From contig NZ_KQ058836.1 in assembly GCF_000982955.1 (NCBI RefSeq), forward strand, positions 3,400 through 67,399: DNA of 64,000 bases, given 5' to 3'. The DNA is from Micromonospora sp. HK10. Its GTDB lineage: Bacteria > Actinomycetota > Actinomycetes > Mycobacteriales > Micromonosporaceae. Below the pieces are notes generated by a model. The model was not told where the DNA came from, did not search any database, and saw only the letters and a list, made by a program, of their open reading frames with translations. A program made the position numbers and the translations under genes. Of the stretch, positions 30,100 to 38,671 are shown piece after piece (within the stretch, counting starts at the first letter, position 1; every line of letters begins with the position of its first letter).

Positions 30100-33057
30100 T
30101 TGCGAAGTCTCAAGGCACCACCCGCCCTCGCCGTCCTGGCGGCGGCCGCCCTCCTCGGCACCACCGCCCAGGCCGCGCACGCGGCGAGCCCGTCGCCGGC
30201 GGGCCCGAGCACGGCCGCCGGGGCGTCCGTCCCGGCCACCGTGGCACCCGCCACGGACACCCCCGCGCTCGTGGACGACCTGGCCGACCCGGCCGACGCC
30301 ACGATCGCACCGGACAAGGCCGCGCGGGCCCACCTCGCCGGCCACCGGGACCGCTACCGGATCGCCGACCCGGCCGGCACGCTCACCACCGGGCGGGTCG
30401 ACACGCACGGCACGCGGGAGACGGTCCGGCTGGACCAGAGATACCGGGGCCTGCCCGTGTTCGGCGCCCAGTACGTGGTGCGGATGCAGAAGAAGGCCGG
30501 CACCCGTACGGTGACCGGCACCTCGGGCACCTACTTCACCGACCTCGACGTCGACACCACGGCCACCCCGCTGCCCGCGGACATCGCGATCGCCCGGGCC
30601 GTCGAGGACGTACGCAGGAGCCTGCACCCCGGCGCGGCCGTGGTGGCCCGCGCCCCGCGGCCCGGCGCGAAGCCCGACCCGGCCCGCGCCGACCTCACCG
30701 GCACCGACCAGGGGCTCGTGGTCATGCCGACCGGCACCGGCGTGCTCGCCCGGCGGGTGCTCGTCAAGGGCCGGGACGTCGTGACGGGTCAGCCCGTGCT
30801 GCGCGACGTGTACGTGGGCGCGACGAACGGCGTGCCGCTGCTCAGCGTCAGCCGGATCAAGACGTTCGCCACCGCGCAGCAGGCCGCCGCCCTGGCCGCC
30901 CGGGGAACCGCCAAGGCGCCGCAGGCCGCGCCGGCGGCGACCGCCACGGGCACCGGCGCGACGCCGGTCGCCGGCACGGGCACCACCCTGCACGGCGCCA
31001 CGGTGCCGATCCCGCTCATCCGGCCCGACGGCGGCGACGGCTACCTCATGACGGACCGGACCCACGCCCGCAAGGACGGCCGGACGGTGCCGATCACCAC
31101 CTGGGACGGCCGGGGCCGGGACTACTACGACCTGCTCGACGGCGGGTGGCCGGAGGGCGTCGGGCCGTTCGCGTCGCCGTCCCGCACGCTCGGGGCCGAC
31201 CTGACCGACGCCGGCGCCGTCGACGCGGCCTGGGACGCCGCCCAGGTGTTCGAGTGGTACCAGGCCGAACTCGGGCGCGACAGCCTGGACGGCGACGGCA
31301 TGCCGATCGACTCGATCGTCGGCATCACCTACGGCGGCTACCCGTGGGTCAACGCGTACTGGGACGGCACCCGGATGGTGTACGGCAGCGGCGACGACGA
31401 GTACCTGCCGCTGGCCGCCGACCCGGACGTGGTGGGCCACGAGATGACGCACGGCGTGGTGGAGCACACCGCCAGCCTGGTCTATGGCGGCCAGCCGGGC
31501 GCGCTCAACGAGGCCATCGCCGACTACTTCGGCAACGCCATCGACGTCGACGCGTCGGGCACCTCGATGTCCGACCCGGAGGCGAGCCTGCTCGGCGGCG
31601 ACCTCTGCCGCACCCTGGCTCCCGCCCGGTGCGCCCTGCGCAACCTCGACGACGGTGCCACCACGGCGGACTTCCAGCACCTGATGGACACCCCGGCGAT
31701 GGACGACGGCGGCGTGCACCTCAACTCGACGATCGTGTCCGGGGCGCTCTGGGACCTGCGCCAGGCGTTCGGCGGCGCGGTCGCCGACAAGATCGTCTAC
31801 CGGGCGCTCACCGACTACCTCGCGCCCATGTCCGACTTCGTCGACGCCCGCGAGGCGGTGCTCGCCTCCGCCCGGTCGTGGGGTCTGAGCAAGAAGGACC
31901 TCCGGGTGGTGCAGGCCGCGTTCGACTCGCGGGGAATCACCGCGAAGTGGAAGGCCGGCCTGTACGGCAAGAAGACCGACCTGCTGGTCGACCGGCTCAA
32001 CACCGGGCTGTACGTCGACATGACGGCGAGCCTGGCCGGCGGCTGGTTCGCCGTGCCGCGGTCGGACGCGAACCACACCCAACCGACCTCGATCTGGGTG
32101 GGCCGCACCAACGGCAGGACCGCGCCGTACCGGATCTCCCCGGACGACGGGAACGTGCACAGCTTCCCGCACACCGACGGCAAGCGGGTGGTGTGGCTGT
32201 CGATCGAGGCGAACGCCGACTCGCCGACGTGGGAGATCGACCGCATCCTGTCGGCGCCCGTCGGCGGCGGCAAGGTCGAGGAGCTCTACCGTTCCCCGTA
32301 CCGCATCGACGGCCTGGGCTTCGACGGCACCGTGCTGGCGTGGAGCCAGTACGACCCCGAGCAGAACTACCTCGACGTCGTGCGCTACCTGCGGGGCGAC
32401 TCGCCGACCGTGCACACCCTCGCCCACCCGGGCTGGGTCGGCAACGCCACCGCGCCGAGCGTCCGGCACGGGAAGATCTCCTACGTCCGGTACGAGGACC
32501 TCGCGCAGCCCAACCCCGACGGCACCTGGTGGTCGCTGGGCGTCGAGGTGTACGACGTCGCGACCGGGAGGACGACCTTCGCCGGCGGTGACCCGGGCGC
32601 CGAGACGATGAGCTACCCGCAGGTGTCCGGCACCGCCGTCGCCTGGGTGATCAACCGGGACTACGGCCGCTACGTCGACGGCGCGTGGAGCCAGGGGACG
32701 TACCACGACTCGGTGCGGCTCTTCGACTTCGCCACCGGCACGAGTCACCTGCTCTTCGAGGAGAACTCCCCGCAGGCGAAGCGGGCCGACGTGCTCACGC
32801 TCTCCGACACCACCCTGACGATCACCGAGGAGGCTCCCGTGGACCGCTGGCTGGCGACCGGCGGCTACCCGGACAACTCGCTGAACCCGAAGCTCGAGCA
32901 GTACCGGTTCGACGGGACGTACGTCGGGCCGGCGTCGTGCAGTCCGGGCGCGCAGATGTTCGCGACGGCGGGCGCGGGGCGCGACGTGATCTACATGGAC
33001 TCGTCGGCGGGCGGTTTCGGCCTGGCGTACGCGACGGGCGCGAAGTCCTGCCGGTGA
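30100..33057 (+). CDS. Secreted M4 (thermolysin-type) metalloprotease with long C-terminal extension
   Basis: 985 residues. The start is TTG 30100, with AGGAG eight bases before it, giving a good signal peptide (LRSLKAPPALAVLAAAALLG...AHA); upstream frame residues look non-coding. An FTP-type propeptide (about 60-260) leads to the M4 domain: H447-E-M-T-H451, E471 in GALNEAIADYFG exactly 20 residues on as in thermolysin, and H540 in DGGVHLNSTIVSGALW. The last 330 residues form tryptophan- and aspartate-rich repeats like a beta-propeller. It should be an extracellular neutral protease. Confidence 0.92.
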   Translation: MRSLKAPPALAVLAAAALLGTTAQAAHAASPSPAGPSTAAGASVPATVAPATDTPALVDDLADPADATIAPDKAARAHLAGHRDRYRIADPAGTLTTGRVDTHGTRETVRLDQRYRGLPVFGAQYVVRMQKKAGTRTVTGTSGTYFTDLDVDTTATPLPADIAIARAVEDVRRSLHPGAAVVARAPRPGAKPDPARADLTGTDQGLVVMPTGTGVLARRVLVKGRDVVTGQPVLRDVYVGATNGVPLLSVSRIKTFATAQQAAALAARGTAKAPQAAPAATATGTGATPVAGTGTTLHGATVPIPLIRPDGGDGYLMTDRTHARKDGRTVPITTWDGRGRDYYDLLDGGWPEGVGPFASPSRTLGADLTDAGAVDAAWDAAQVFEWYQAELGRDSLDGDGMPIDSIVGITYGGYPWVNAYWDGTRMVYGSGDDEYLPLAADPDVVGHEMTHGVVEHTASLVYGGQPGALNEAIADYFGNAIDVDASGTSMSDPEASLLGGDLCRTLAPARCALRNLDDGATTADFQHLMDTPAMDDGGVHLNSTIVSGALWDLRQAFGGAVADKIVYRALTDYLAPMSDFVDAREAVLASARSWGLSKKDLRVVQAAFDSRGITAKWKAGLYGKKTDLLVDRLNTGLYVDMTASLAGGWFAVPRSDANHTQPTSIWVGRTNGRTAPYRISPDDGNVHSFPHTDGKRVVWLSIEANADSPTWEIDRILSAPVGGGKVEELYRSPYRIDGLGFDGTVLAWSQYDPEQNYLDVVRYLRGDSPTVHTLAHPGWVGNATAPSVRHGKISYVRYEDLAQPNPDGTWWSLGVEVYDVATGRTTFAGGDPGAETMSYPQVSGTAVAWVINRDYGRYVDGAWSQGTYHDSVRLFDFATGTSHLLFEENSPQAKRADVLTLSDTTLTITEEAPVDRWLATGGYPDNSLNPKLEQYRFDGTYVGPASCSPGAQMFATAGAGRDVIYMDSSAGGFGLAYATGAKSCR

Positions 33058-33086
33058 GCCCCGGTTAGGCCGGCCCGAACGCCCGG

Positions 33087-33127
33087 CGGCGCGCCGGGAA
33101 CCCGCGGGTGGGGTTCCCGGCGCGCCG
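33087..33127. terminator. Bidirectional hairpin terminator
   Basis: Perfect 17-base-pair stem (33087-33103 and 33111-33127), seven-base loop, between the convergent protease and DksA-type genes. Confidence 0.88.
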
Positions 33128-33171
33128 TGCCTACCGGCCGCGCTGCCGGTAGGTGGACGGTCCCGGACCGG

Positions 33172-33486
33172 TCAGCCACGCTGCTGACACGGTACGCAAC
33201 AGCGGGCCGAGGGCAGGATCTCCAGCCGCGCCGTCGGGATGTCCTGGCCGCAGCGGTCGCAGACGCCGTAGGTGCCCTCGGACATCCGCCGCAGCGCCTG
33301 GGCGGTGGCGGCGACGCCCTGCTGGGCCACCTCGATCAGCCGGCGCAGGGTGTCCGGGTCGTGACCGCCGTGGTCGGGCTGTCGGGTGTGCACGGTGAGC
33401 TCGGTGAGCTGGTCGGTGTGCTGCTGGAACTGGCGCTCCAGCAACTCGCGCAGCGCTTCCGTGCGGTTTTCGAGGGTGTGCGTCAT
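33172..33486 (-). CDS. TraR/DksA-type zinc-finger protein
   Basis: 104 residues. An N-terminal coiled-coil-like helix pair (RTEALRELLERQFQQHTDQL, then RRLIEVAQQGVAATAQAL) is followed by GTYGVCDRCGQDIPTARLEI and SARCCVPCQ, the four-cysteine DksA/TraR finger. Such proteins bind in the RNA polymerase secondary channel or are general stress proteins (RbpA/CarD partners, YteA-like). It overlaps the upstream actin-like gene by ATGA, so the two are co-translated. Confidence 0.9.
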   Translation of the reverse strand: MTHTLENRTEALRELLERQFQQHTDQLTELTVHTRQPDHGGHDPDTLRRLIEVAQQGVAATAQALRRMSEGTYGVCDRCGQDIPTARLEILPSARCCVPCQQRG

Positions 33487-34334
33487 GCTCGCTCGTCCTT
33501 TCCGGAAGGAGGCCGGGTCCGGTCGGCCATCGGGTGTCGGGTCGCCGCGACGGCGGCCATGCCGGCCCCGGTCAGCGCGGCGGTGCGCGGTGACGCCGCG
33601 CGGTGCACGGTCGCGCCCAGCGTGGCGACCAGCCGGGCGGTCAGGTCGGGCCGGGTGGCCCCGTCGCCGATCACGACGACGCCCCGGCCCAGGGCGGCCC
33701 GGAGGGGTTGCCGCAGTGCCGGCTCCTGCCGCAACTCCCGGATCAGCCTGGTCGCGGTGTCCGCGAGCATGCCGGCGGTCACCGCGTGGTTCAGGTCCCG
33801 GGTGCCGACCTCGGCGCGCCGGGCCGCGACCACCCGGCCGTGCTCGAGCAGGGCCACCTCGGTGAGCTGGGCGCCGATGTCGGCGAGCAGCAGGGTGCCG
33901 GCGGCGGCGCCCGCGCCGATGGCGCCCGCGCGGACGCTGTCGACGAAGAGCAGCCGGGACGGCGCGAGTACGGCGTTGAGCACCCGGCGGGTGGCCGCCT
34001 GGTCGGCCGGCGTGGCGAGGACCGGACGGCAGGCCACCACGAGCGAGCCCACCGGCAGCGGGAGCCGGTGGTCCCGCAGCAGCCGCCGCAGTTCGGTGGT
34101 GCAGGCCGGGCCGTCGACGATGCGTCCGCGCCGTACCACCGGGGTCCGCAGGCCCTGGCCGACCGGGACGCTCAGCATGCCGTGCGGCCCCAGCCAGATC
34201 CGCAGCTGGGCGCTGCCGAGGTCCACGGCGACCGGCTCGGGCGCGACGGAGACCACCGGGCGGGTGGTGTGGGACCGGCCGACCAGCATCCCGGTGCGGG
34301 CCGGAGGGTGTACGGAAGTGACGTTGCCGGACAT
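33483..34334 (-). CDS. MreB/Hsp70-like actin-fold ATPase, divergent
   Basis: 283 residues. Phosphate loop 1 reads PVAVDLGSAQLRIWLG, like the MreB IGIDLGTANT motif; phosphate loop 2 reads LLLADIGAQLTEVALLEHGRVV, where MreB has DIGGGTTEVAV; the late VVVIGDGATRPDL matches the adenosine motif. It is shorter than MreB (about 345) and has no visible membrane helix. The altered phosphate loops leave ATP hydrolysis open. AAGAGG precedes the ATG. A cytoskeletal or regulatory role is possible; coupling with a DksA-type finger is unusual. Confidence 0.75.
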   Translation of the reverse strand: MSGNVTSVHPPARTGMLVGRSHTTRPVVSVAPEPVAVDLGSAQLRIWLGPHGMLSVPVGQGLRTPVVRRGRIVDGPACTTELRRLLRDHRLPLPVGSLVVACRPVLATPADQAATRRVLNAVLAPSRLLFVDSVRAGAIGAGAAAGTLLLADIGAQLTEVALLEHGRVVAARRAEVGTRDLNHAVTAGMLADTATRLIRELRQEPALRQPLRAALGRGVVVIGDGATRPDLTARLVATLGATVHRAASPRTAALTGAGMAAVAATRHPMADRTRPPSGKDERA

Positions 34335-34463
34335 ACCGACCTCTTCTACGGTGAGACCCCCGGGCCGTCGAGGCGGCGGGGGTGGAATGCGGTGGAACGG
34401 GCGGTCGGGCCGTACGGCGACCGTCAGATCGGTGCGCCCGCTACGGCGTCGACCCGCCGGGGC

Positions 34464-34619
34464 TCAGGGACGTCCAGCACGCGGCGGCGGGATAACCTCA
34501 CCGGTCCGGGCGGCGGGCCGCTGCGGCCCGGACCGGGCCACCCGGGCCGGCGCACGCCGGGACAGCGGCGGGCAACCGGCGAACACGCGTCGGGTGGCCA
34601 CCGGCGTGCGGGTCATCAT
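34464..34619 (-). CDS. Small basic hypothetical protein, 51 residues
   Basis: ATGATG at 34619 follows AGGAGG by five bases, the best evidence that this frame is translated. The product is rich in Arg, Pro and Ala (MMTRTPVATRRVFAGCPPL at the start), with no family resemblance. It could be a small basic peptide or a leader. The surrounding 34335-34849 region is otherwise empty. Confidence 0.35.
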   Translation of the reverse strand: MMTRTPVATRRVFAGCPPLSRRAPARVARSGPQRPAARTGEVIPPPRAGRP

Positions 34620-34849
34620 CACCGCCTCCTCGCTGCTCGGGTACGCGTCGGACCTCAAGCGTCGCCCGGAAGCACGACGTTGGCATTGCGCGCGGCCGGC
34701 CAACAAGAGCGCGCTTGATTGCCGGCCGCCGGAGAACACCATCGCGTCCCGTCCGGCCGCCGTCACCGTTGGTGGCGGCCCCTGGTCGCCGCCCCGGTGA
34801 CCTGCGCATGTCGGCCACGCACGGGTGTTCAGCGGCTATGGTTGGCCGC

Positions 34850-35074
34850 ATGGAGAGCCGACGGCGCCCGGCCGGCGCGCAGCGGTCGCTCGCGCTGTCG
34901 ATGCTGGCGGTGCTGGCGGTCGTCCTCGCGGCGCTCCGTGCCGGCTGCGCGTTCGGCATGTGCATCGTGGTCCGGTTGAACCGTGCCATCGCGGGCTGCG
35001 TACCCGCCTGGTCGGCCGACCGGGCGCCGCCGTCCATCGTGCGAGCCGAACGATCGTCCACCGCGCTGCCGTAG
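34850..35074 (+). CDS. Small hypothetical membrane or secreted protein, 74 residues
   Basis: From ATG 34850: a basic start (MESRRRPAGAQRS), one hydrophobic helix (LALSMLAVLAVVLAALRAG) and a tail with three cysteines. There is no strong ribosome site. The helix and charge pattern fit a single-span or signal-bearing peptide. Family unknown; it may be a chance frame. Confidence 0.35.
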   Translation: MESRRRPAGAQRSLALSMLAVLAVVLAALRAGCAFGMCIVVRLNRAIAGCVPAWSADRAPPSIVRAERSSTALP

Positions 35075-35129
35075 CGCCGGCCCCGCTCCCGGCCGGCCCT
35101 GGGCAGCCGTCCCGCAAGGAGCATCCGCT

Positions 35130-35360
35130 GTGAACATCGAACGCACGACGCTGCCCGGCATTGGCGTACGGCACATCTTCACCACCCGGGAGGGCCGCCG
35201 GATCGGCATCGTGGAGTACCTGGTGGGCGACCGCCGGGACGTCGTCCACGACGACCCGAACGATCCGGACGGCATGGTCACCCTCACCCTGACCCGCAGT
35301 GAGGCCAGCGCGCTGGCCGCCCTGCTCGGCTTCCCGGAAGTGGTCGCCGTGCCGGCCTGA
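35130..35360 (+). CDS. Stand-alone KhtT N-terminal-like domain protein
   Basis: 76 residues from GTG 35130, with AAGGAG nine bases upstream. The sequence (NIERTTLPGIGVRHIFTTRE, then RRIGIVEYLVGDRRDVVHDD and TLTRSEASALAALLG) matches the N-terminal domain of KhtT/YhaT regulators of potassium-proton antiporters. Those proteins normally continue into an RCK_C/TrkA_C domain of about 85 residues; here the frame stops, and no antiporter gene is nearby. It may be an orphan regulatory domain acting in trans. Confidence 0.78.
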   Translation: MNIERTTLPGIGVRHIFTTREGRRIGIVEYLVGDRRDVVHDDPNDPDGMVTLTLTRSEASALAALLGFPEVVAVPA

Positions 35361-35364
35361 CCCA

Positions 35365-36588
35365 TTAGGCCGGCAACGGCCGACGGGGCCAGTCCAGTGC
35401 GCGCGCGCCGAGCACGGCGGCATGCAGGGTGAACCGGTCCCGCGGGTCGGCGGGGTCGTAGCCGCTCAGCGCCCGGATCCTGCCCAGCCGATAGGTGACG
35501 GTGCGGACGGACACGTGCAGGCGGCGGGCCGCCTCCGTGGCGACCTCGCCGCACCCGAAATACTCGTGCAGGGTGTCCAGCAGCGGCTCGGCGCCGCCCC
35601 GGGCCTGGCTCAGCGGGGCCAGCACCGCCTGCACGAGGTCCACCATCGCCGCCTGGTCCCGCAGCAGGACCCGGTAGACGAGCAGGTCGTGCGCGTCGAT
35701 CACGGCGGTGTCGGCGTGCAGCCGCCGCGCCGTGGTCAGCGCCTCCCGGGCCTCCTCGTAGGAGCGGGCGATCCCGTACAGGCCCGGGTGCGGGCGGCCC
35801 ACCGCCACCTGCCACGGCCGGCCCCGGACCAGCCGGTCCAACTCGCCGTGCATCAACCGCCCCAACGCCGGCCCGCCGTCGCCCGCGCCCCGGTCCGGCG
35901 TCACCGGCTCCGCCGGGGCGATCACGACGAGCAGCCCTTCCTTCGTGGCCACCAGCACGTCCCGGTCGCCCAACCGGTCGAAGATGACCCGCTCCAGCGC
36001 GCTGATCGCCGACTCGGCGTCCGGCAGGCGGTGGCCCGGTGCGGCGAGCGCGACCTGGTGGACCCGGGCCAGATCCAGCCCGAACGGCTCGGCCCGCTCC
36101 ACCAGCCCGCCGAGGTCGGAGTCGCCGCGCAGCAGGTCGTCGACGAGTTCCCGGCGCAGCGTCTCCTCACGCCGGACCAGTTCCCGGCGGGCCGCCGCGT
36201 AGCCCTCGGCGAGCGTGGCCACGGCGGTGTCGACCACGTGGAGCACCGCGTCGGCCGCCGCCCGCACCGTTTCGCTGTCGGTGGCCGAGGCCAGGTGCGG
36301 CAGCTGCCGCCAGAGCCGCCGGGCCGCCGACAGGTAGAGCCGGACGGCGCGGCCCGCGGAGACGCCCTGCTCGGCGGCGCGCCGGCCGAGCGCGCCCACC
36401 GCGTCGAGTTCGCCGCGGCGCGGCCGGCGGCCGGTCGCCGCCGCCTCGGTCAGCAACCGTAGATAGTCACCGAGCAGTTCCACCGGTACGCCGCCGGCGT
36501 CGGCGCTGGCCGCCCGGGCCACCTCGGTCAGCCACCCGTCGTCGCCGGGCGCCCCGGCCCGATCCGGTCGGCGGGCGCTCTCGGTCAT
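35365..36588 (-). CDS. PucR/CdaR-type helix-turn-helix regulator
   Basis: 407 residues from ATG 36588 (GGGGAGAG upstream). The N-terminal half is helical (RsbRD-like), a GGDEF-like CdaR middle domain includes RPWQVAVGRPHPGLYGIARSYEEA, and the C-terminal HTH_30 reads LLDTLHEYFGCGEVATEAARRL followed by HVSVRTVTYRLGRIRAL (these two blocks lie near residues 340-378). Such proteins activate purine, sugar-acid or polyketide-linked operons in response to unknown ligands. It stops four bases from the convergent KhtT-like gene. The target is unknown, perhaps the adjacent prenyl synthase operon. Confidence 0.88.
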   Translation of the reverse strand: MTESARRPDRAGAPGDDGWLTEVARAASADAGGVPVELLGDYLRLLTEAAATGRRPRRGELDAVGALGRRAAEQGVSAGRAVRLYLSAARRLWRQLPHLASATDSETVRAAADAVLHVVDTAVATLAEGYAAARRELVRREETLRRELVDDLLRGDSDLGGLVERAEPFGLDLARVHQVALAAPGHRLPDAESAISALERVIFDRLGDRDVLVATKEGLLVVIAPAEPVTPDRGAGDGGPALGRLMHGELDRLVRGRPWQVAVGRPHPGLYGIARSYEEAREALTTARRLHADTAVIDAHDLLVYRVLLRDQAAMVDLVQAVLAPLSQARGGAEPLLDTLHEYFGCGEVATEAARRLHVSVRTVTYRLGRIRALSGYDPADPRDRFTLHAAVLGARALDWPRRPLPA

Positions 36589-36605
36589 CGTGCTCTCCCC
36601 GGGCG

Positions 36606-36628
36606 GGGCCGGCACCGAACGCCGGCCC
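36606..36628 (-). terminator. Possible hairpin terminator after the polyprenyl synthase gene
   Basis: Eight-base-pair stem GGGCCGGC (36606-36613) with its complement at 36621-36628 and a seven-base loop, between the synthase stop and the regulator's ribosome site. Confidence 0.5.
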
Positions 36629-36695
36629 GATCCGTCCAGCCTATTGCCGGCGGCCGGACGCCGACGGGCTCCCGGGCCACGCCGGCCGGTCGAGG

Positions 36696-37739
36696 CTAGC
36701 GGCTGCGCTCCACGACGTACTCCGCCAGGTCGAGCAGGAAGCGACCGTCGGCCGTGTCGGCGGCGGCGCCCAGCGCCCGCTGCCCCTCCCGCCGGGCCGC
36801 CACCGCGAGTTCCCGGGCGCTGCGGCGCGCCGACTCCACACAGTCGTACGCCAGCAGGCGACCGTGCAGCCACCGCACCTCGGACGCGGTGCGCTCCGCG
36901 CGGGTACGGCTCAGGAAGCCGAGCAGCCGCTCGCGCTCGTCCGCGGTGCACCGCCGCATGAAGTCGATGAGGATCAAGGTCCGCTTGCCCTCCCACAGGT
37001 CACCGGCGATCTCCTTGCCGTACCGGGCGTAGTCGCCGGTGAGGTTGAGCGCGTCGTCCTGGATCTGGAACGCCGCGCCCAGATACCAGCCGTAGCGGTC
37101 CAGCACGTCGACGGCGTCGTGCCGGCCGGTGGCCACGAGGATCCCGGTCCGGCACGGGTAGATGCAGGTGTACCAGGAGGTCTTCTTCAGGCACATCCGG
37201 TAGTAGTCGTCCGCGGCCAGGTCGCACACGTTGTCCCGGATCCAGCCGATCTCGATGGCCTGCCCCTCCAGCGAGTGGCGCAGCATGAGCTCGGTCTCCT
37301 CGAACAGCCGCCAGGCGATCCCGGAGCCGAGCGCCGCCCGGTTCGCGGCGAGCCGCTGCAACGCCAGCAGGTTCGTCATGTTGCCGACGTTCAACGCCAC
37401 GCCGACCCCGTAGCGGGCGTGCAGGGTCTCCTCCCCGCGCCGCTGCTCGCTGGCGTCCTGGATGTCGTCGTGGATGAGGAAGGCGTTGTGGAACAGCTCC
37501 ACGGTCACCGCGGCGTTGAGCCCCACCGACGGCGTGCCACCGAACGCCCGGCAGGTCGCGAGGCACAGCGCCGCGCGCAGTCCCTTGCCCCACCGCCGCG
37601 GGTATTCGGTGACCAGGTCGTAGAGGTAGCGCGGGCCGCCCGGGGGCACGTCGTCGAGGAGCGCGCCGAGCATGAGCGCACGGTAGCGCTCCAGGGTGCC
37701 CTCCACGTCCGGCGGGACCGCGCCGGCCCTCGGCGTCAT
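36696..37739 (-). CDS. Polyprenyl diphosphate synthase (trans-isoprenyl synthase)
   Basis: 347 residues. The first aspartate-rich motif is DDIQD (91-95), preceded by FHNAFLIH. The second is DDALN (228-232) within FQIQDDALNLTGD, an Asn variant of DDxxD seen in one bacterial clade. GKEIAGDLWEGKRTL completes the active site. It condenses isopentenyl diphosphate units to geranylgeranyl or a longer chain. No terpene cyclase or phytoene gene is near, so a housekeeping or specialised lipid role is equally possible. A helical protein gene lies six bases upstream in the same operon. Confidence 0.9.
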   Translation of the reverse strand: MTPRAGAVPPDVEGTLERYRALMLGALLDDVPPGGPRYLYDLVTEYPRRWGKGLRAALCLATCRAFGGTPSVGLNAAVTVELFHNAFLIHDDIQDASEQRRGEETLHARYGVGVALNVGNMTNLLALQRLAANRAALGSGIAWRLFEETELMLRHSLEGQAIEIGWIRDNVCDLAADDYYRMCLKKTSWYTCIYPCRTGILVATGRHDAVDVLDRYGWYLGAAFQIQDDALNLTGDYARYGKEIAGDLWEGKRTLILIDFMRRCTADERERLLGFLSRTRAERTASEVRWLHGRLLAYDCVESARRSARELAVAARREGQRALGAAADTADGRFLLDLAEYVVERSR

Positions 37740-37745
37740 CGCCGG

Positions 37746-38162
37746 TTACCGGTCCGGCGACGCCGGGCGCCTGCCGGTCGGTGGCATGAGCCGGTCGGCG
37801 AGCCCGTTGGCCACGTCCGGCACCAGGCGGGCGAGGTTGAGCACGGTGTCCAGCGCGTCGTGCGCGTCCGACGTGTACCGGCGGACGACCTCGCCGCGCC
37901 GTTCGTCCGCGGTCCGCAGTTGGGCGATCACCGTGTCGATCAGCGCGTGCCCGTCGGTGCGGACCCGCGCGACCAGCTCGTCGAACGCCTCCGGATCGAC
38001 CCGGCGGTCCTCGCTCAGCCGCTCCTGCAGCCGCCGGGCCCCGGCCAGCCCCGCGGCGAGCTCCTCCTCCAGCACCGTGGCCGCGTGGGTCACGGTCTCG
38101 GAGGTCTCGTCGGCCACCTTCTCGAAGCGCTCGTCGCCGCGCTCGTGCTCGCCGTTGCTCAT
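37746..38162 (-). CDS. Hypothetical helical protein upstream of polyprenyl synthase
   Basis: 138 residues from ATG 38162, with GGTGGAG nine bases before it (the GTG at 38177 lacks a site). It is almost entirely charged amphipathic helix (ERFEKVADETSETVTHAATV, then EEELAAGLAGARRLQERLSE and later DTVLNLARLVPDVANGLADR), with no membrane span and no catalytic-looking motif. It is six bases from the synthase start, so co-expressed. A scaffolding or lipid-droplet-like binding role can only be guessed. Family not recognised. Confidence 0.65.
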   Translation of the reverse strand: MSNGEHERGDERFEKVADETSETVTHAATVLEEELAAGLAGARRLQERLSEDRRVDPEAFDELVARVRTDGHALIDTVIAQLRTADERRGEVVRRYTSDAHDALDTVLNLARLVPDVANGLADRLMPPTGRRPASPDR

Positions 38163-38268
38163 GGGCGCAGTCTCCACCCGGGCGATCGGCGCGGGCCAGA
38201 GGTGTGTCGAGATGGTGACTGACCGTGTCGTACCTGCTCGCGACGGGTGTGGCCGGGTCGACCGGCGC

Positions 38269-38604
38269 TCAGCCGGCCCGGGGGGCGTACATGATGACCG
38301 CGACGCCGACCAGGCAGATGGCGGCCCCGATCAGGTCGTAGCGGTCCGGGCGGAACCGGTCGACGACCATGCCCCAGACCAGCGAGCCGGCGACGAAGAC
38401 CCCGCCGTACGCGGCCAGGATGCGGCCGAAGTTGGCGTCGGGCTGGAAGGTGGCGACGAAGCCGTAGACGCCCAGCGCGATCACGCCGCCGGCGACCCAG
38501 AGCAGTCCCCGGTGCTCCCGCCAGCCCTGCCACACCAGCCAGGCGCCGCCGATCTCGGCGAGCGCGGCGAGCAGGAACAGCAGGATCGACCGGGCGACCG
38601 TCAT
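38269..38604 (-). CDS. YnfA/UPF0060 family membrane protein
   Basis: 111 residues from ATG 38604. Four membrane helices; the family signature [20 protein letters not shown] at residues 7-26 and [13 protein letters not shown] block ([19 protein letters not shown]) are clear. YnfA is distantly related to small multidrug transporters, with the membrane glutamate in LAEIGG, but its physiological substrate is unresolved. It appears to be monocistronic. Confidence 0.92.
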   Translation of the reverse strand: MTVARSILLFLLAALAEIGGAWLVWQGWREHRGLLWVAGGVIALGVYGFVATFQPDANFGRILAAYGGVFVAGSLVWGMVVDRFRPDRYDLIGAAICLVGVAVIMYAPRAG

Positions 38605-38671
38605 GCCCAGACCGTAGCCGGGCCTCCCGGCGGTCCCGCTGGTCACCCGGCCGGCGCGCGTCCCGGTCCGG

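Noticed and set aside
29968..32748. A 926-codon leftward frame opposite the M4 protease gene
   Set aside because: Antisense shadow; the plus strand holds a complete thermolysin active site and signal peptide.
36696..38162. Terpenoid biosynthetic cluster around the polyprenyl synthase
   Set aside because: No cyclase, desaturase, P450 or methyltransferase is near; a single synthase with an unknown partner does not make a cluster.
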